In this document: positions 44,763 to 54,527 of the stretch, in pieces
How the letters are laid out: every line of letters begins with the position of its first letter
How positions within the stretch are numbered: the first letter of the stretch is position 1
Assembly (NCBI GenBank): GCA_002256425.1
Contig: NKIZ01000001.1
Location: 3,011,001-3,075,000 of the forward strand
Reading direction: 5' to 3'
Length of the DNA stretch: 64,000 nt
Origin: Alphaproteobacteria bacterium PA2
GTDB lineage: Bacteria; Pseudomonadota; Alphaproteobacteria; Caulobacterales; Caulobacteraceae
Translations under genes and position numbers: made by a program
Notes under the pieces: generated by a model
The model's database searches: none
What the model was told of the DNA's origin: nothing
The model's input: only the letters and a program-made list of their open reading frames with translations

Positions 44763-46909
44763 GCCCCGGCCAGCTGGGCCTTACGCTCCCGCCGCCGGCG
44801 GTGAAGGATATGCTCGGTATAGCCGTTGGGCTGGACCCGTCCCTCGAACACCAGGTCAAGGGCGGCCTGGAAGGCAATGCTGGCGTCGGGGTTGCCCGCC
44901 ATGGCCTGGTAAAGCGGATCATCGGCGTTCTGGCCGTCCACCACACTGGCCATGCGCAGCAGGGTCTCGCGGACCTGGGCCTCGGTGCAGACGCCGTGGT
45001 GCAGCCAGTTGGCGATGTGCTGGCTTGAGATCCGCAGGGTGGCGCGGTCTTCCATCAGGCCGACATTGTGAATGTCCAGCACCTTGGAGCAGCCGACGCC
45101 CTGGTCGATCCAGCGCACCACATAGCCCAGAATGCCCTGGGCGTTGTTGTCCAGCTCCTGCTGGATGTCGGCCTGGTTCCAGTTGGACCTGGCCAGGGGC
45201 GGGGTCAGCAGATCGTCCGTACCGGTGGCGGCCAGCTTGCCCATGGCGCTCTGTAGGGCGGCGACGTCCACCTCGTGATAGTGCAGGGCGTGCAGGGTCG
45301 CCGCCGTCGGCGACGGCACCCAGGCGGTATTGGCGCCGGCCTTGGGGTGGCCGACCTTGGTGGTCAGCATGTTCTGCATCTGATCGGGGGCTGCCCACAT
45401 GCCCTTGCCGATCTGGGCGCGGCCCGGGAAGCCTGTGGCCAGGCCGATTTCCACATTGCGCTTCTCATAGGCAGCCAGCCAGGGCTCGGCCTTCATGGTG
45501 TCCTTGCGGACCATGGGGCCAGCTTCCATGGCGGTGTGGATCTCATCGCCGGTCCGGTCCAGGAAGCCGGTATTGATGAAGACGATACGATCGCGGGCGG
45601 CGTGGATACAGGCCTTCAGGTTTGCGCTGGTGCGACGCTCCTCATCCATGATGCCAAGCTTCACGGTGTTGCGTGCAAGGCCCAGGGCGTCTTCGACCAT
45701 GTCAAACAGGCGGACTGCCAGGGCGACCTCGTCGGGGCCGTGCATTTTCGGCTTCACCACATAGACCGAGCCGGCCGGGCTGTTGAGGCGGGCGCCGTTC
45801 AGGTCGTGCAGAGCCGCCGTGACCGTGACCAGGGCGTCGACCACGGTCTCGAACACCGGCTGGCCGTTGAACCTGACCATGTCGGTCATCATGTGGTGAC
45901 CCACATTGCGGACCAGCAGCAGGCTGCGGCCCCGCAGGACAAGGTCCGAACCCGTCGCAGTCTTGTAAACCCGGTCGGAATCCAGGGCGCGGGTTTCGGT
46001 CTTTCCACCCTTCTGGAAGCTGGCGGTCAGGTCGCCCCGCATCAGGCCCAGCCAGTTGCGATAGACATTGGCCTTGTCCTCAGCGTCCACCGCCGCGACC
46101 GAGTCCTCACAGTCCTGGATGGCGGTCAGGGCCGACTCCATCAGCACGTCCGCCACATGGGCCGGGTCATCCCGGCCGATATTGTGGTTGGGGTCGATCT
46201 GGATTTCCAGGTGGAGGCCGTTGTGGCGAAGGAGCACGCCTTCCGGGGCCTCGGCCGCCCCGCGCCAGCCGACGCACTGGGCGGCGTCCTTTAAACCTGT
46301 GCTGGCGCCGCCGGCCAGCGCCACGGCGAGAACGCCGTTTTCCAGACGATAGCTGGTGGCGTCTGCATGTGAGCCGCCGGCCAGGGGGGCGACTCGGTCC
46401 AGCAGGGCGCGGGCATAGGCGATGACCTTGGCGCCCCGGTCGGGATCATATCCCTTGCCGCCGGTCGGGGGCTCCAGGGCGTCTGTTCCATAGAGGGCGT
46501 CATAGAGACTGCCCCATCGGGCGTTGGCGGCGTTGAGGGCATATCGGCCGTTCGAGACAGGCACGACCAGCTGCGGTCCAGCCAGTTTGGCGATCTCGGG
46601 ATCCACGTTCCGGACACCGATTTCGAAGGCCTCAGGCTCGGGCAGAAGATAGCCTATTTCCTTAAGAAATTCAGTTTCTTCGGCAACATCCAGCGTCTTC
46701 CCACTGCGGGCCTTCCACCAGGCGTCGATCTGGACCTGAAGGTCGTCCCGCCGCGCCAGCATCTGGGTGTTGCGCGGGGTGAAATCTGCGAGCAGGGCCT
46801 CAAGGGAGGACCAGAATTTCGCCCCTGAAATCCCGCTGTCTTTCAGCAGTTCCTGCTCGACAAAGGCATGCAGGAGGTCGTCAACCGAAAGCGAAGTGCT
46901 GATGTCCAT
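44759..46909 (-). CDS. glcB: Malate synthase G
   Basis: The 716-residue length fits the monomeric G isoform (E. coli 723). Family stretches include '[27 protein letters not shown]', '[19 protein letters not shown]', '[18 protein letters not shown]', '[30 protein letters not shown]' and '[31 protein letters not shown]' (given in parts). It condenses glyoxylate with acetyl-CoA to malate. Start ATG at 46909; the frame extends to 46963. It stands downstream of an ScfR/RamB-type regulator whose divergent neighbour is isocitrate lyase, so the glyoxylate shunt genes cluster here. Confidence 0.95.
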   Translation of the reverse strand: MDISTSLSVDDLLHAFVEQELLKDSGISGAKFWSSLEALLADFTPRNTQMLARRDDLQVQIDAWWKARSGKTLDVAEETEFLKEIGYLLPEPEAFEIGVRNVDPEIAKLAGPQLVVPVSNGRYALNAANARWGSLYDALYGTDALEPPTGGKGYDPDRGAKVIAYARALLDRVAPLAGGSHADATSYRLENGVLAVALAGGASTGLKDAAQCVGWRGAAEAPEGVLLRHNGLHLEIQIDPNHNIGRDDPAHVADVLMESALTAIQDCEDSVAAVDAEDKANVYRNWLGLMRGDLTASFQKGGKTETRALDSDRVYKTATGSDLVLRGRSLLLVRNVGHHMMTDMVRFNGQPVFETVVDALVTVTAALHDLNGARLNSPAGSVYVVKPKMHGPDEVALAVRLFDMVEDALGLARNTVKLGIMDEERRTSANLKACIHAARDRIVFINTGFLDRTGDEIHTAMEAGPMVRKDTMKAEPWLAAYEKRNVEIGLATGFPGRAQIGKGMWAAPDQMQNMLTTKVGHPKAGANTAWVPSPTAATLHALHYHEVDVAALQSAMGKLAATGTDDLLTPPLARSNWNQADIQQELDNNAQGILGYVVRWIDQGVGCSKVLDIHNVGLMEDRATLRISSQHIANWLHHGVCTEAQVRETLLRMASVVDGQNADDPLYQAMAGNPDASIAFQAALDLVFEGRVQPNGYTEHILHRRRRERKAQLAGA

Positions 46910-47035
46910 GTGACGTCTCTGCTCGTTCCTGAAACGGTCTGGCGGCCCGTACCCGGGTCGCAATAGGCGGCGCTTTAGACACGGAAGCGAGAGAATTTGA
47001 AGCCCTTTTTCTGGGCGGCCGCCTTCGCCTGTCCA

Positions 47036-48454
47036 TCAAGCATCCGAGAACCCGAAGGGTTCCGATGTGCGGCGAATGTCATCAGGCAGGATCTGTCGGC
47101 CGATCGGCGGTGCTGACCTGGCGGTGCATTCCGTGCGGTGGCAGAGGCGGCAGGTGACACCGATCGGAGTCGCCGTCTCTGGGCCGAAGCCCGGCCGGTC
47201 CTGGGTATAGATCAGCTTGCTGGCATGTTCTGCGGCGCAGCCCAGGGCGATGGCGCGCTCGACGCTCTGGGCGCCGAAACCGCCGCCGCCGGCGGTCACT
47301 GTCCGGGCGATGGAGAAGAACTTCTGGCCGTCCGGAAGCTCCAGCCATTGGGTGACGATCTGCCGGGGCGCCCGGAAGGCCTGGTGGACCGTCCAGAGCG
47401 GGCAACCGCCCCCGTGACGGGCGAAGGGAAAGCCTGCGCCGTCCAGCCGCTTGGAGACATTGCCCGCCGGATCCACCCGGATGAAGAAGAAGGGCACCCG
47501 CTCCTGTCCTGGCTTCTGCAGGGTCGTCATACGGTGGGCAGTCTGCTCGAAACTCGCGCCGAACTGGCGGCCAAGGGCCTCGACGTCATAGCGCCTGGCC
47601 TCCACTGCGCGGGCGAAGGCGGAATAGGGCATGAGGATGGCTGCGGCGGCATAACTGGCCAGGGCGCGACGGGTAAGCCTTTCACCCCCCTCGGTGTCGA
47701 ACCTGGTCTTGCCCAGGGCGGCGTCGATCTCGGGTCGCAGTTCCAGATAGGCCAGCTGCAGGGCCAATTGAAAGGTCTGGCTGGCGGTGTCGAGGGAGTC
47801 GGCCAGCAGGATTTCCCGACGGTGCCGGTCCAGTCTACGGACCGATCCCACCATCACGCTGGCGGGCAGGCGCCGGACCTTCAGGGTGTGTCCCGCCAGG
47901 AGATAGCCCGACAGGCTGTCATGTCGCGAAACCGAATCCGCCAGGCGCTCGGCCGCATCGTCCAGGGTGGGAAAGCTGTTGCGCCGTGCCGCAAGGAACC
48001 GCCGTGACTCAGCCACAGGATCAGGCGGCTCGTCCGTTCCGTCCCCCAGAGCGCCGGCCTCTGCGCCCCGGTCAGCAAGGGCAAGCTGCTCCTCGCGATA
48101 GGCCGTGTAGAGCCGCAGAAAGGCGTCAGTGATCCCGGGGAAGTTCGTGGCGGCGTCGGCGGTCTCCAGGGGCTGCAGGTCGATGTCGGCGAACATCGGA
48201 TCCTTGAGAACCCCCTGCAGGCGCGCCGTATGGTCCGACCCGTCCTTGCCGGCCAGGGTCGACATGTCGAGCTTGTAGGTCTGGGCGAGACGCAGCAGCA
48301 TTTCGGCGCTCAGCGGCCGGTGATTGCGCTCCAGCAGGGCGATATAGGAGGGCGAGACCTCCAGATCGGCGGCCATGTCGGCCTGGGTCAGGCCGTTGTC
48401 CCTTCGCAGACGGCGCAGGCTTGGACCCACATAGAGGCGGCGATCGGCGGACAC
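47036..48454 (-). CDS. ScfR/RamB-type XRE regulator of the glyoxylate shunt
   Basis: The 472-residue protein has an N-terminal XRE helix-turn-helix ('RLRRDNGLTQADMAADLEVSPSYIALLERNHRPLSAEML', residues about 15-55). A long middle ImmA/IrrE-like domain and a C-terminal cysteine-bearing part ('GVTCRLCHRTECTARSAPP', residues about 430-455) follow, typical of short-chain fatty acyl-CoA regulators (ScfR, RamB). It starts at GTG. It lies between malate synthase and divergent isocitrate lyase, so it probably senses acyl-CoA and controls both. The palindrome at 48504-48517 in the divergent gap is a candidate site. Confidence 0.9.
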   Translation of the reverse strand: MSADRRLYVGPSLRRLRRDNGLTQADMAADLEVSPSYIALLERNHRPLSAEMLLRLAQTYKLDMSTLAGKDGSDHTARLQGVLKDPMFADIDLQPLETADAATNFPGITDAFLRLYTAYREEQLALADRGAEAGALGDGTDEPPDPVAESRRFLAARRNSFPTLDDAAERLADSVSRHDSLSGYLLAGHTLKVRRLPASVMVGSVRRLDRHRREILLADSLDTASQTFQLALQLAYLELRPEIDAALGKTRFDTEGGERLTRRALASYAAAAILMPYSAFARAVEARRYDVEALGRQFGASFEQTAHRMTTLQKPGQERVPFFFIRVDPAGNVSKRLDGAGFPFARHGGGCPLWTVHQAFRAPRQIVTQWLELPDGQKFFSIARTVTAGGGGFGAQSVERAIALGCAAEHASKLIYTQDRPGFGPETATPIGVTCRLCHRTECTARSAPPIGRQILPDDIRRTSEPFGFSDA

Positions 48455-48503
48455 GGCTCAGGATCCTTGAATGTCGAGTTCTTACATACATACACGGATT
48501 TTC

Positions 48504-48517
48504 TGTAAAGTGTTACA
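48504..48517. promoter_or_regulatory. Palindromic operator candidate between the regulator and aceA
   Basis: TGTAA-AGTG-TTACA is a perfect 5-bp inverted repeat with a 4-base spacer, 50 bases from the regulator start and 86 bases from aceA. A further TTACAT copy lies 15 bases to the left (48483-48488). It is the only strong dyad in the gap. Confidence 0.5.
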
Positions 48518-48602
48518 TCTAAACCTCGCACCGACTCCACACTGTGTGCGCGGGCCTGTAGGGCGACGTCCAGATTTCACTGTCGTTTCGAGGACGCGTT
48601 CC

Positions 48603-50195
48603 ATGTCTTATCAAGACCACATCACCCAGGTCGGCCAGCTGATCAGCACCAAGGGCGGGACCTGGGACGGCATCAATGCCGAGTCCGTGGCGCGCATGCG
48701 CCTGCAGAACCGCTTTACCAGCGGCCTGGACATCGCCCGTTATACGGCTGCGATCATGCGCAAGGACATGGCGGCCTATGACGCCGACTCCTCGCAGTAC
48801 ACCCAGTCCCTGGGCTGCTGGCACGGCTTCATCGGCCAGCAGAAGATGATCTCCATCAAGAAGCACTTCGGCAATACCGACCGCCGCTATCTCTACCTGT
48901 CCGGCTGGATGGTCGCCGCCCTGCGCTCGGACTTCGGGCCCCTGCCCGACCAGTCCATGCACGAAAAGACCTCGGTCCCGGCCCTGATCGAGGAGCTCTA
49001 CACCTTCCTGCGCCAGGCTGACGCCCGCGAACTGGGCGGCATGTTCCGCGAAATCGACGCCGCCCGCGCCGCTGGCGACAGCGCCAAGGAAAAGGCACTG
49101 CTGGCCGCCGTCGACAATTACCAGACCCACGTGGTTCCGATCATCGCCGACATCGACGCCGGTTTCGGCAATGCCGAAGCGACCTACCTGCTGGCCAAGA
49201 AGATGATCGAAGCCGGCGCCTGCGCCCTGCAGATCGAAAACCAGGTTTCCGACGAAAAGCAGTGCGGCCACCAGGACGGCAAGGTCACGGTTCCGCACGA
49301 GGACTTCCTGCAGAAGGTCCGCGCCTGCCGCTACGCCTTCCTCGAGCTGGGCGTTGAGGATGGCATCATCGTCACCCGAACCGACTCCCTGGGCGCTGGC
49401 CTCACCAAGCAGATCGCCGTCAGCCACGAGGCGGGCGACCTGGGCGACCAGTACAACAGCTTCCTCGACTGCGAAGAGATCACCCCGGAAAACGCCCGCA
49501 ACGGCGATGTGATCATCAACCGCAATGGCAAGATGCTGCGTCCCAAGCGCCTGCCGTCCAACCTTTTCCAGTTCCGTGAAGGCACGGGCGCTGACCGCTG
49601 CGTCCTGGACTCCATCACCTCGCTGCAGAACGGCGCCGACCTGCTGTGGATCGAGACCGAAAAGCCCCACGTCGAGCAGATCGCCAGCATGATGGACAAG
49701 GTCCGCGAAGTGATCCCCAACGCCAAGCTGGTCTACAACAACTCGCCGTCCTTCAACTGGACCCTGAACTTCCGCCAGCAGGTGTTCGACGCCTACAAGG
49801 CGGCCGGCAAGGATGTCTCGGCCTATGACCGCGACAAGCTGATGAGCGTCGACTATGACACTACCGAACTGGCTGCCGAAGCCGACGAGCGCATCCGCAC
49901 CTTCCAGGCTGACGGCGCCAAGCGGGCCGGCATCTTCCATCACCTGATCACCCTGCCGACCTATCACACGGCCGCCCTGTCCACGGACAACCTGGCCAAG
50001 GAATACTTCGGCACCCAGGGCATGCTGGGCTACGTGCTGGGCGTCCAGCGTCAGGAAATCCGTCAGGGCATCGCCTGCGTGAAGCACCAGAACATGTCCG
50101 GCTCGGACATCGGCGACGACCACAAGGAATACTTCGCCGGCGAAGCGGCCCTTAAGGCCGGCGGCGCGCACAATACGATGAACCAGTTCGGCTAA
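48603..50195 (+). CDS. aceA: Isocitrate lyase
   Basis: The 530-residue length matches the longer ICL subfamily (as in Pseudomonas). The catalytic motif appears as 'SDEKQCGHQDGKVTVPHEDF', with the nucleophilic Cys; 'ADIDAGFGNAEATYLLAKKMIEAGAC' and 'TLNFRQQVFDAYKAAGKDVSAYD' are family blocks. It splits isocitrate to glyoxylate and succinate. Start is the ATG at 48603 (MSYQDHITQVGQLISTKGG); the open frame continues to 48471 but into the regulatory region. It is divergent from an ScfR-type regulator and followed by a strong terminator. Confidence 0.96.
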   Translation: MSYQDHITQVGQLISTKGGTWDGINAESVARMRLQNRFTSGLDIARYTAAIMRKDMAAYDADSSQYTQSLGCWHGFIGQQKMISIKKHFGNTDRRYLYLSGWMVAALRSDFGPLPDQSMHEKTSVPALIEELYTFLRQADARELGGMFREIDAARAAGDSAKEKALLAAVDNYQTHVVPIIADIDAGFGNAEATYLLAKKMIEAGACALQIENQVSDEKQCGHQDGKVTVPHEDFLQKVRACRYAFLELGVEDGIIVTRTDSLGAGLTKQIAVSHEAGDLGDQYNSFLDCEEITPENARNGDVIINRNGKMLRPKRLPSNLFQFREGTGADRCVLDSITSLQNGADLLWIETEKPHVEQIASMMDKVREVIPNAKLVYNNSPSFNWTLNFRQQVFDAYKAAGKDVSAYDRDKLMSVDYDTTELAAEADERIRTFQADGAKRAGIFHHLITLPTYHTAALSTDNLAKEYFGTQGMLGYVLGVQRQEIRQGIACVKHQNMSGSDIGDDHKEYFAGEAALKAGGAHNTMNQFG

Positions 50196-50223
50196 GGCCG
50201 GTTCATTCCATAAGCCAAGGAAG

Positions 50224-50253
50224 CGGCCCGGGGCTCACGTCCCGGGCCGTTTT
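50224..50253. terminator. Rho-independent terminator after aceA
   Basis: CGGCCCGGG (50224-50232) pairs with CCCGGGCCG (50241-50249), followed by TTTT. It separates aceA from the convergent redoxin gene 13 bases away and may act in both directions. Confidence 0.9.
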
Positions 50254-50265
50254 CATGTCCTGGTC

Positions 50266-50877
50266 TCAGTACTCCACCGCGCAGCCATAGGCCCGGGTGA
50301 GGGGAAGCTTCACCGGCCGGCCGGCCTTCAGGTCCCGCAGGGCGGCGGTGACATGGTCGCGACCATCATCACGGGTCTTCTGGGAGTCGGCGTCAACCGC
50401 GCCCTGATAGGCCAGCCGCCCGTCACTGCCGATGACATAGAGGGTCGGGGTTGTACGGACGCCATAGGCCCGGGCCATGGATGTGGTCTCGTCCAGCAGC
50501 AGGCTTGTAACCTGTGAACCCGTGGCCTGCAGGCGGGCCTTCGCTGCCTCGGGCGTCAGGTGGCCAGCTCGCCCTGGCGGGGATGTATTGATGGCCAGCC
50601 AGACGGCGCCCGCCGCCCGGGCGCGCTTCTGTATCGCCTGCATCAGGCCGCGCCGGTATTTCAGCTCGGTATAGGGACAGACAGGACTGGTCCACTCGAG
50701 GACCACGACCCTGCCGGCGAAATCCGAAAGGGCGTGGGTGCGGCCGTCTGAACCCAGGGCCGAGAAATCCGGCGCCGGGCTTCCCGTCTCCAGTCGAGCC
50801 AGATCCGCCCGGGCCTCACCTGCCGTCAGGACAAGTCCCAACAGCAGCACCGGGAACAAGGTCAGGGCGCGCGCCAT
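50266..50877 (-). CDS. Exported redoxin (thioredoxin-fold, peroxiredoxin-like)
   Basis: The 203-residue protein has a signal peptide (residues 1-24, 'GEARA-DL') and a redoxin domain: 'GSPAPDFSALGSDGRTHALSDFAGRVVVLEWTSPVCPYTELKYRRGL' and 'SMARAYGVRTTPTLYVIGSDG'. The active site region is 'SPVCPYT' with a single Cys rather than CxxC, resembling peroxiredoxin-like or AhpC/TSA-type relatives. It lies 22 bases downstream of the large redoxin-cytochrome-monooxygenase gene, so the two are likely co-expressed. Confidence 0.88.
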   Translation of the reverse strand: MARALTLFPVLLLGLVLTAGEARADLARLETGSPAPDFSALGSDGRTHALSDFAGRVVVLEWTSPVCPYTELKYRRGLMQAIQKRARAAGAVWLAINTSPPGRAGHLTPEAAKARLQATGSQVTSLLLDETTSMARAYGVRTTPTLYVIGSDGRLAYQGAVDADSQKTRDDGRDHVTAALRDLKAGRPVKLPLTRAYGCAVEY

Positions 50878-50899
50878 GAATGACCGCGCCCCTCTCCTG

Positions 50900-52984
50900 C
50901 TAGTGGGCGCCGGCAGATGGGGTCGCCGGAGGCGCCGGAGGCGGAGCAGGCGGTCCGCCGCCTGCGGGGCCGCCCCGGCCGCGACCGCGCATCATGGCCA
51001 TGACCTTGTCCAGCTCTTCCTTGCTGATCGCGCCATCGTGGTTGCCATCGATCAGGAAGAAGTTGGATTTCATGCGCTCGCCCATGCGGCCAATCAGTTC
51101 TTCCTTCTGGAGCTTGCCGTCCATGTTGGAATCCATGATCCCCATGAACCGGTTCTCGTTGAGCAGTTCGTCGTACTTGTTCATGGTCGCCGAAGTCTCG
51201 CCGGCCCAGCGATAGCGCACGGCCGTATAGAGCATTTCGTCGAAGGACTGATCACCCCAGGGCACGGTCCGGTTGGGATCCGGATTGGCCGGATTCCGCT
51301 TGGAATTGTCATAGGTATAGATTGCGATCAGGTTCGAGCCGGCCGGGACCGGAATGGGCTCGGCGAACTCGAATTCCCTCTGCCAGTTGAAGTCATAGCG
51401 GGACAGGGAGAGGAGCAGCTTCTCCTTGCCGTCCGGATAGCGGATCCAGAGCTGGGACGAGGCCCCGCGATAGTGCGCATGCGGGAAGGCGCCGTGCAGG
51501 ATCGCATCCTTGGGGAAATAGAGATGGGCCTTCTGTTTCCAGTTGGGCTCGTTGGGGGGGATGCTGATGTTCGGATTGATGATGACCGAGTTGTGCATGA
51601 CCAGGTTCGGGGCCTTGTCATAGAAGTAGAGCGCAATCTGCGACTTCTCGGTCACGGCCTTGCCGAAGGGCGTATAGTGGTTCTGGAAGCCGATGGCCCC
51701 GCCTGGCGGGATATAGGCGCCGGTGTCCTCTGGCTGGACAATGGACTCAGCGCCAACCGCATATCCGCCGACCGAGACACCCCAACGGCTCTCATTGGCG
51801 GGCTCACCAGGCTTGGGCGCCTCATTCAGATATCCTGTCAGGATATGGTGGACCGACTGACGGTTCTCGACCTTGATCGTTGAGGCCCGGAGCCACTTGC
51901 CGTCCTTGAGCGGGTTCAGAACCGACGGGCGCTGATAGTCCACAATGCCGTTGGCAGGAATGTCATAGGCCGGGATGTCGAGGATCAGGTCCGGCTTGCC
52001 CAGGGGCCATTCCGCCGCCTTGTACTCAATCGCAGCAATCGGATCATCACCCTCGCCGCGGGGTGAGCCGGACTCGATCCAGTGGACCATCTGCTTGATC
52101 TGCTCGGAGCTCAGGCTGCGGTCGCCATGGAACTTGCCGACATCAGGATCAGCGCGCCAGGGCGGCATGCGCTGGGTGCGGATCACTTCCCGGATCATGG
52201 GCGAGAAGCTCTTGATCCGCTGATAGTTGGTGAAGGGCATGGGGCCGATGCCGCCCGGCTGGTGGCAGGCGACGCACTTCTCCTGGATGATCGGGGCGAT
52301 CACCTTGGAATAGGAGATGTTCATGGCCGAGGGCTGGCCCCGGTCCGGGAAGTTGATCAGACAACCGACAGCAGGCTGGCGGGCAACCGCCACAGGCTTG
52401 CCGGCGAGGAAGGCGTTGAGGGCGTCCGCCGCCCAGGTCGCCGAGGCCTTGGCCTTCTGGCGCTCATAGGTGACCCGGTCGTCCACCGGGCCGCGATAGA
52501 TGACAGTCCAGGTCTTGGGATCAAGAATGATGACTTCGGCGGTCCGGGTTACGCCCAGTTGTTCGCCAACCAGCTGATTGGCGTCCGCCAGGATCGGCAT
52601 GTCCATGCCGTATTCCTTGGCCTCCTCCGCAATTTCCTGGCGGGTGTCCATGGGATTGGAGTTCAGCATCAGGAACTCGACGCCCTTGCCCTTGAAAGCG
52701 GCCTGCAGGGCCTTCATGGACGAGGCGGTGTTCCGGCTGACCGGACAACCATTCTGCTGGGTGATGATCACCACCGCCGAGGCGTCGGCCAGGCGATAAA
52801 GCTCGTGGGACTCAAAGTTCTGGTCAGAGAGCCGGAAGTTGTCGACCTTGGTCGGGCTCACGACAACCGCATCGTCTGCCTGTGCGACGCTGATCGCGGG
52901 CCCTTTCAGACCGACATAGCCAAGACCGAGGGCGCTGGCGACCACTGTCGCCGCCACTGCAGCACGTAGGAACTTTCCGGACAT
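50900..52984 (-). CDS. Redoxin + cytochrome c + copper-monooxygenase-like + EF-hand fusion protein
   Basis: The 694-residue exported protein (signal peptide to about residue 36) combines four parts. Residues 45-195 are a redoxin domain with one Cys (Cys80, 'NGCPVSRN'). Residues 225-310 are a cytochrome c unit with heme motif C-V-A-C-H (237-241). Residues 325-600 resemble the copper type II ascorbate-dependent monooxygenase fold, with His379-His380 ('SVHHILTGY'), His436 ('NHYTP') and His502-x-His504 ('PHAHYRG') as possible copper ligands. Residues 618-629 and 646-657 are two EF-hand loops (D-S-N-M-D-G-K-L-Q-K-E-E type). The end is Gly/Pro/Ala-rich. Heme and copper in one polypeptide suggests a periplasmic oxidase or peroxidase of unknown substrate. 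Confidence 0.85.
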   Translation of the reverse strand: MSGKFLRAAVAATVVASALGLGYVGLKGPAISVAQADDAVVVSPTKVDNFRLSDQNFESHELYRLADASAVVIITQQNGCPVSRNTASSMKALQAAFKGKGVEFLMLNSNPMDTRQEIAEEAKEYGMDMPILADANQLVGEQLGVTRTAEVIILDPKTWTVIYRGPVDDRVTYERQKAKASATWAADALNAFLAGKPVAVARQPAVGCLINFPDRGQPSAMNISYSKVIAPIIQEKCVACHQPGGIGPMPFTNYQRIKSFSPMIREVIRTQRMPPWRADPDVGKFHGDRSLSSEQIKQMVHWIESGSPRGEGDDPIAAIEYKAAEWPLGKPDLILDIPAYDIPANGIVDYQRPSVLNPLKDGKWLRASTIKVENRQSVHHILTGYLNEAPKPGEPANESRWGVSVGGYAVGAESIVQPEDTGAYIPPGGAIGFQNHYTPFGKAVTEKSQIALYFYDKAPNLVMHNSVIINPNISIPPNEPNWKQKAHLYFPKDAILHGAFPHAHYRGASSQLWIRYPDGKEKLLLSLSRYDFNWQREFEFAEPIPVPAGSNLIAIYTYDNSKRNPANPDPNRTVPWGDQSFDEMLYTAVRYRWAGETSATMNKYDELLNENRFMGIMDSNMDGKLQKEELIGRMGERMKSNFFLIDGNHDGAISKEELDKVMAMMRGRGRGGPAGGGPPAPPPAPPATPSAGAH

Positions 52985-53109
52985 ATTGTTTCCCTGGTCG
53001 GGGCCTGAGAGGACCCACTCATTTGCAGTCCTGATGTATCACGACCCATTGCGACATCAAGCGTGTCACATCTGCGGGTCCAATAGATTACCGGCAGGTT
53101 TCAGATGGC

Positions 53110-53658
53110 CTATTTTTTCTTGGGAAGGTCTGCAGGCCAGGCTGGCAGGGGGTCGGCGATGGCCGGGCCATTGGCCTTGATCTGCGGCCCGATCACATAC
53201 TCGGCGTGGCAGGCCTCACAGACCTGGAAGATTTTTGCCCCGGTCTCAAAGACAGCCACCTTGTCCTTCTTGAAGGCCGCCAGCTTGCCTTCCGCCGCCC
53301 TGGCCGAAAGATCCTGAGCGTACTTGTTCCAGTGACCTTCAGGGTCTCGCGCCCTCCCGGGCAGCTGAAGCATGTTGCCCGCCTCGATCAAGGTCGCCGC
53401 GGAAGTCTCGAGGGCCTCCCAGCCCTCATCCGTGGTCGGCGCAAGCTCGCGGGTGCCTTCAACCGTCTCTTCCGAGCCCGAGCCCCTCCAGAATCCGAAG
53501 GCCGCCGGGTCCACAACATGGCCCATGAACTCGGCCATCTGGAGATTCGTGTCGTACTTGACTGACGCCATAGATGGATCCGCCCCCGGCTTCGAGCAGG
53601 CCGCCAGACATCCCAGTCCGCCGAGGACGGCCACCAGTGCGATAAGTCTGAGCTTCAT
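53110..53658 (-). CDS. Cytochrome c'-like lipoprotein
   Basis: The 182-residue protein has a lipoprotein signal ('LAAC', Cys21). Its heme motif C-E-A-C-H is at residues 147-151 near the C-terminus, on a helical protein, which is the layout of cytochrome c'-type four-helix proteins. 'DPAAFGFWRGSGSEETVEG' lies in the middle. It would carry electrons or bind small gases at the envelope. It lies 125 bases upstream of the fusion-protein gene on the same strand. Confidence 0.85.
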   Translation of the reverse strand: MKLRLIALVAVLGGLGCLAACSKPGADPSMASVKYDTNLQMAEFMGHVVDPAAFGFWRGSGSEETVEGTRELAPTTDEGWEALETSAATLIEAGNMLQLPGRARDPEGHWNKYAQDLSARAAEGKLAAFKKDKVAVFETGAKIFQVCEACHAEYVIGPQIKANGPAIADPLPAWPADLPKKK

Positions 53659-53696
53659 GTCAGGGTTCCCGGGGTCAGATTGATGTTGCCGCCGTC

Positions 53697-54527
53697 CTAG
53701 GCGAAGGCGATCCAGCGACCGGCTGCAGCCGCTGTGACCCAGACGAGGATGGAAGCGTACCCGACCAGCTTTGCAAGCCTGGCTTCATCGCCGCCGCCTT
53801 GGGGCCTGAAGACTTCCCGGCCGGCATTGCCGGCGATCCAGAGGGCCAGGGCCACAGCGTAGGTCTTGTTGAATGGGTCAAGGCGGGCAAGGTCATCGGC
53901 TGGAATGGGGCCATGGGTGACAATGATCTGACCCACAACCAGCACAGCCAGCCCTGCGGCGAACACCAGCCTTGCCCGGCCGCGGGTCAGGAACAGCACC
54001 ATGATGGCGGCCGCCATGAGCACATGGAACAGCCCTGGATTGGCCAGCACGGCTGTTGTGAAGATAGCGACCGAGAGCAGCCAGAGCGCGGCGCCGACAA
54101 GAAACCAGGTCCTGGCTGACGCATTGACCAGGCCGTCGGCCCTGGCGATCGGACGGCTGGCGCCATAGGTCAGGACAATGCCGGAGATCAAGGCGACAAT
54201 CTTCACGACAAAGGCCGTGCTGTCATAGAGGCGCTCTGCATTGGCCATGCCGATGAGCACGCCGCTGATGATGATCCCGATGACGCCGGCATCCTGCCAG
54301 CGGCGGAGGCTTCGATAGACCTCGGACGGGGATTCTTCGGTCAGGCCGGCGCCGGCCAGTCGCAGGTTCATCAGGATCGCCGATCCGCCGAGGATGACGA
54401 GCGACAGGATGTGCAGGACTTCCCAGGACGCGAACTGGGGCTTGATGATGTAGGCGGGCCAGACCTGGTCCAGATGCTGCACCCAGGGCCTCAGGGCCGG
54501 AAGGAATTCGCCAAAGGTAATCTTCAT
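53697..54527 (-). CDS. DUF6644-like polytopic membrane protein, paralog A
   Basis: The 276-residue product starts at the ATG at 54527 (MKITFGEFLPALRPW). About eight hydrophobic segments are visible, with 'SWEVLHILSLVILGGSAILMNLRLAG' near the start and 'DAGVIGIIISGVLIGMANAERLYDSTAFVVKIVALI' after it. His and Trp residues in the first helices could ligate heme or copper. It shares its beginning pattern with the upstream 55156-54524 gene and overlaps it by four bases (ATGA). Function is unknown; context suggests a partner of the exported redox proteins. Confidence 0.72.
   Translation of the reverse strand: MKITFGEFLPALRPWVQHLDQVWPAYIIKPQFASWEVLHILSLVILGGSAILMNLRLAGAGLTEESPSEVYRSLRRWQDAGVIGIIISGVLIGMANAERLYDSTAFVVKIVALISGIVLTYGASRPIARADGLVNASARTWFLVGAALWLLSVAIFTTAVLANPGLFHVLMAAAIMVLFLTRGRARLVFAAGLAVLVVGQIIVTHGPIPADDLARLDPFNKTYAVALALWIAGNAGREVFRPQGGGDEARLAKLVGYASILVWVTAAAAGRWIAFA

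Noticed and set aside
48519..50171. 550-codon open frame antisense to aceA
   Set aside because: Isocitrate lyase on the plus strand is certain, and the antisense translation is low-complexity with no recognisable domain.
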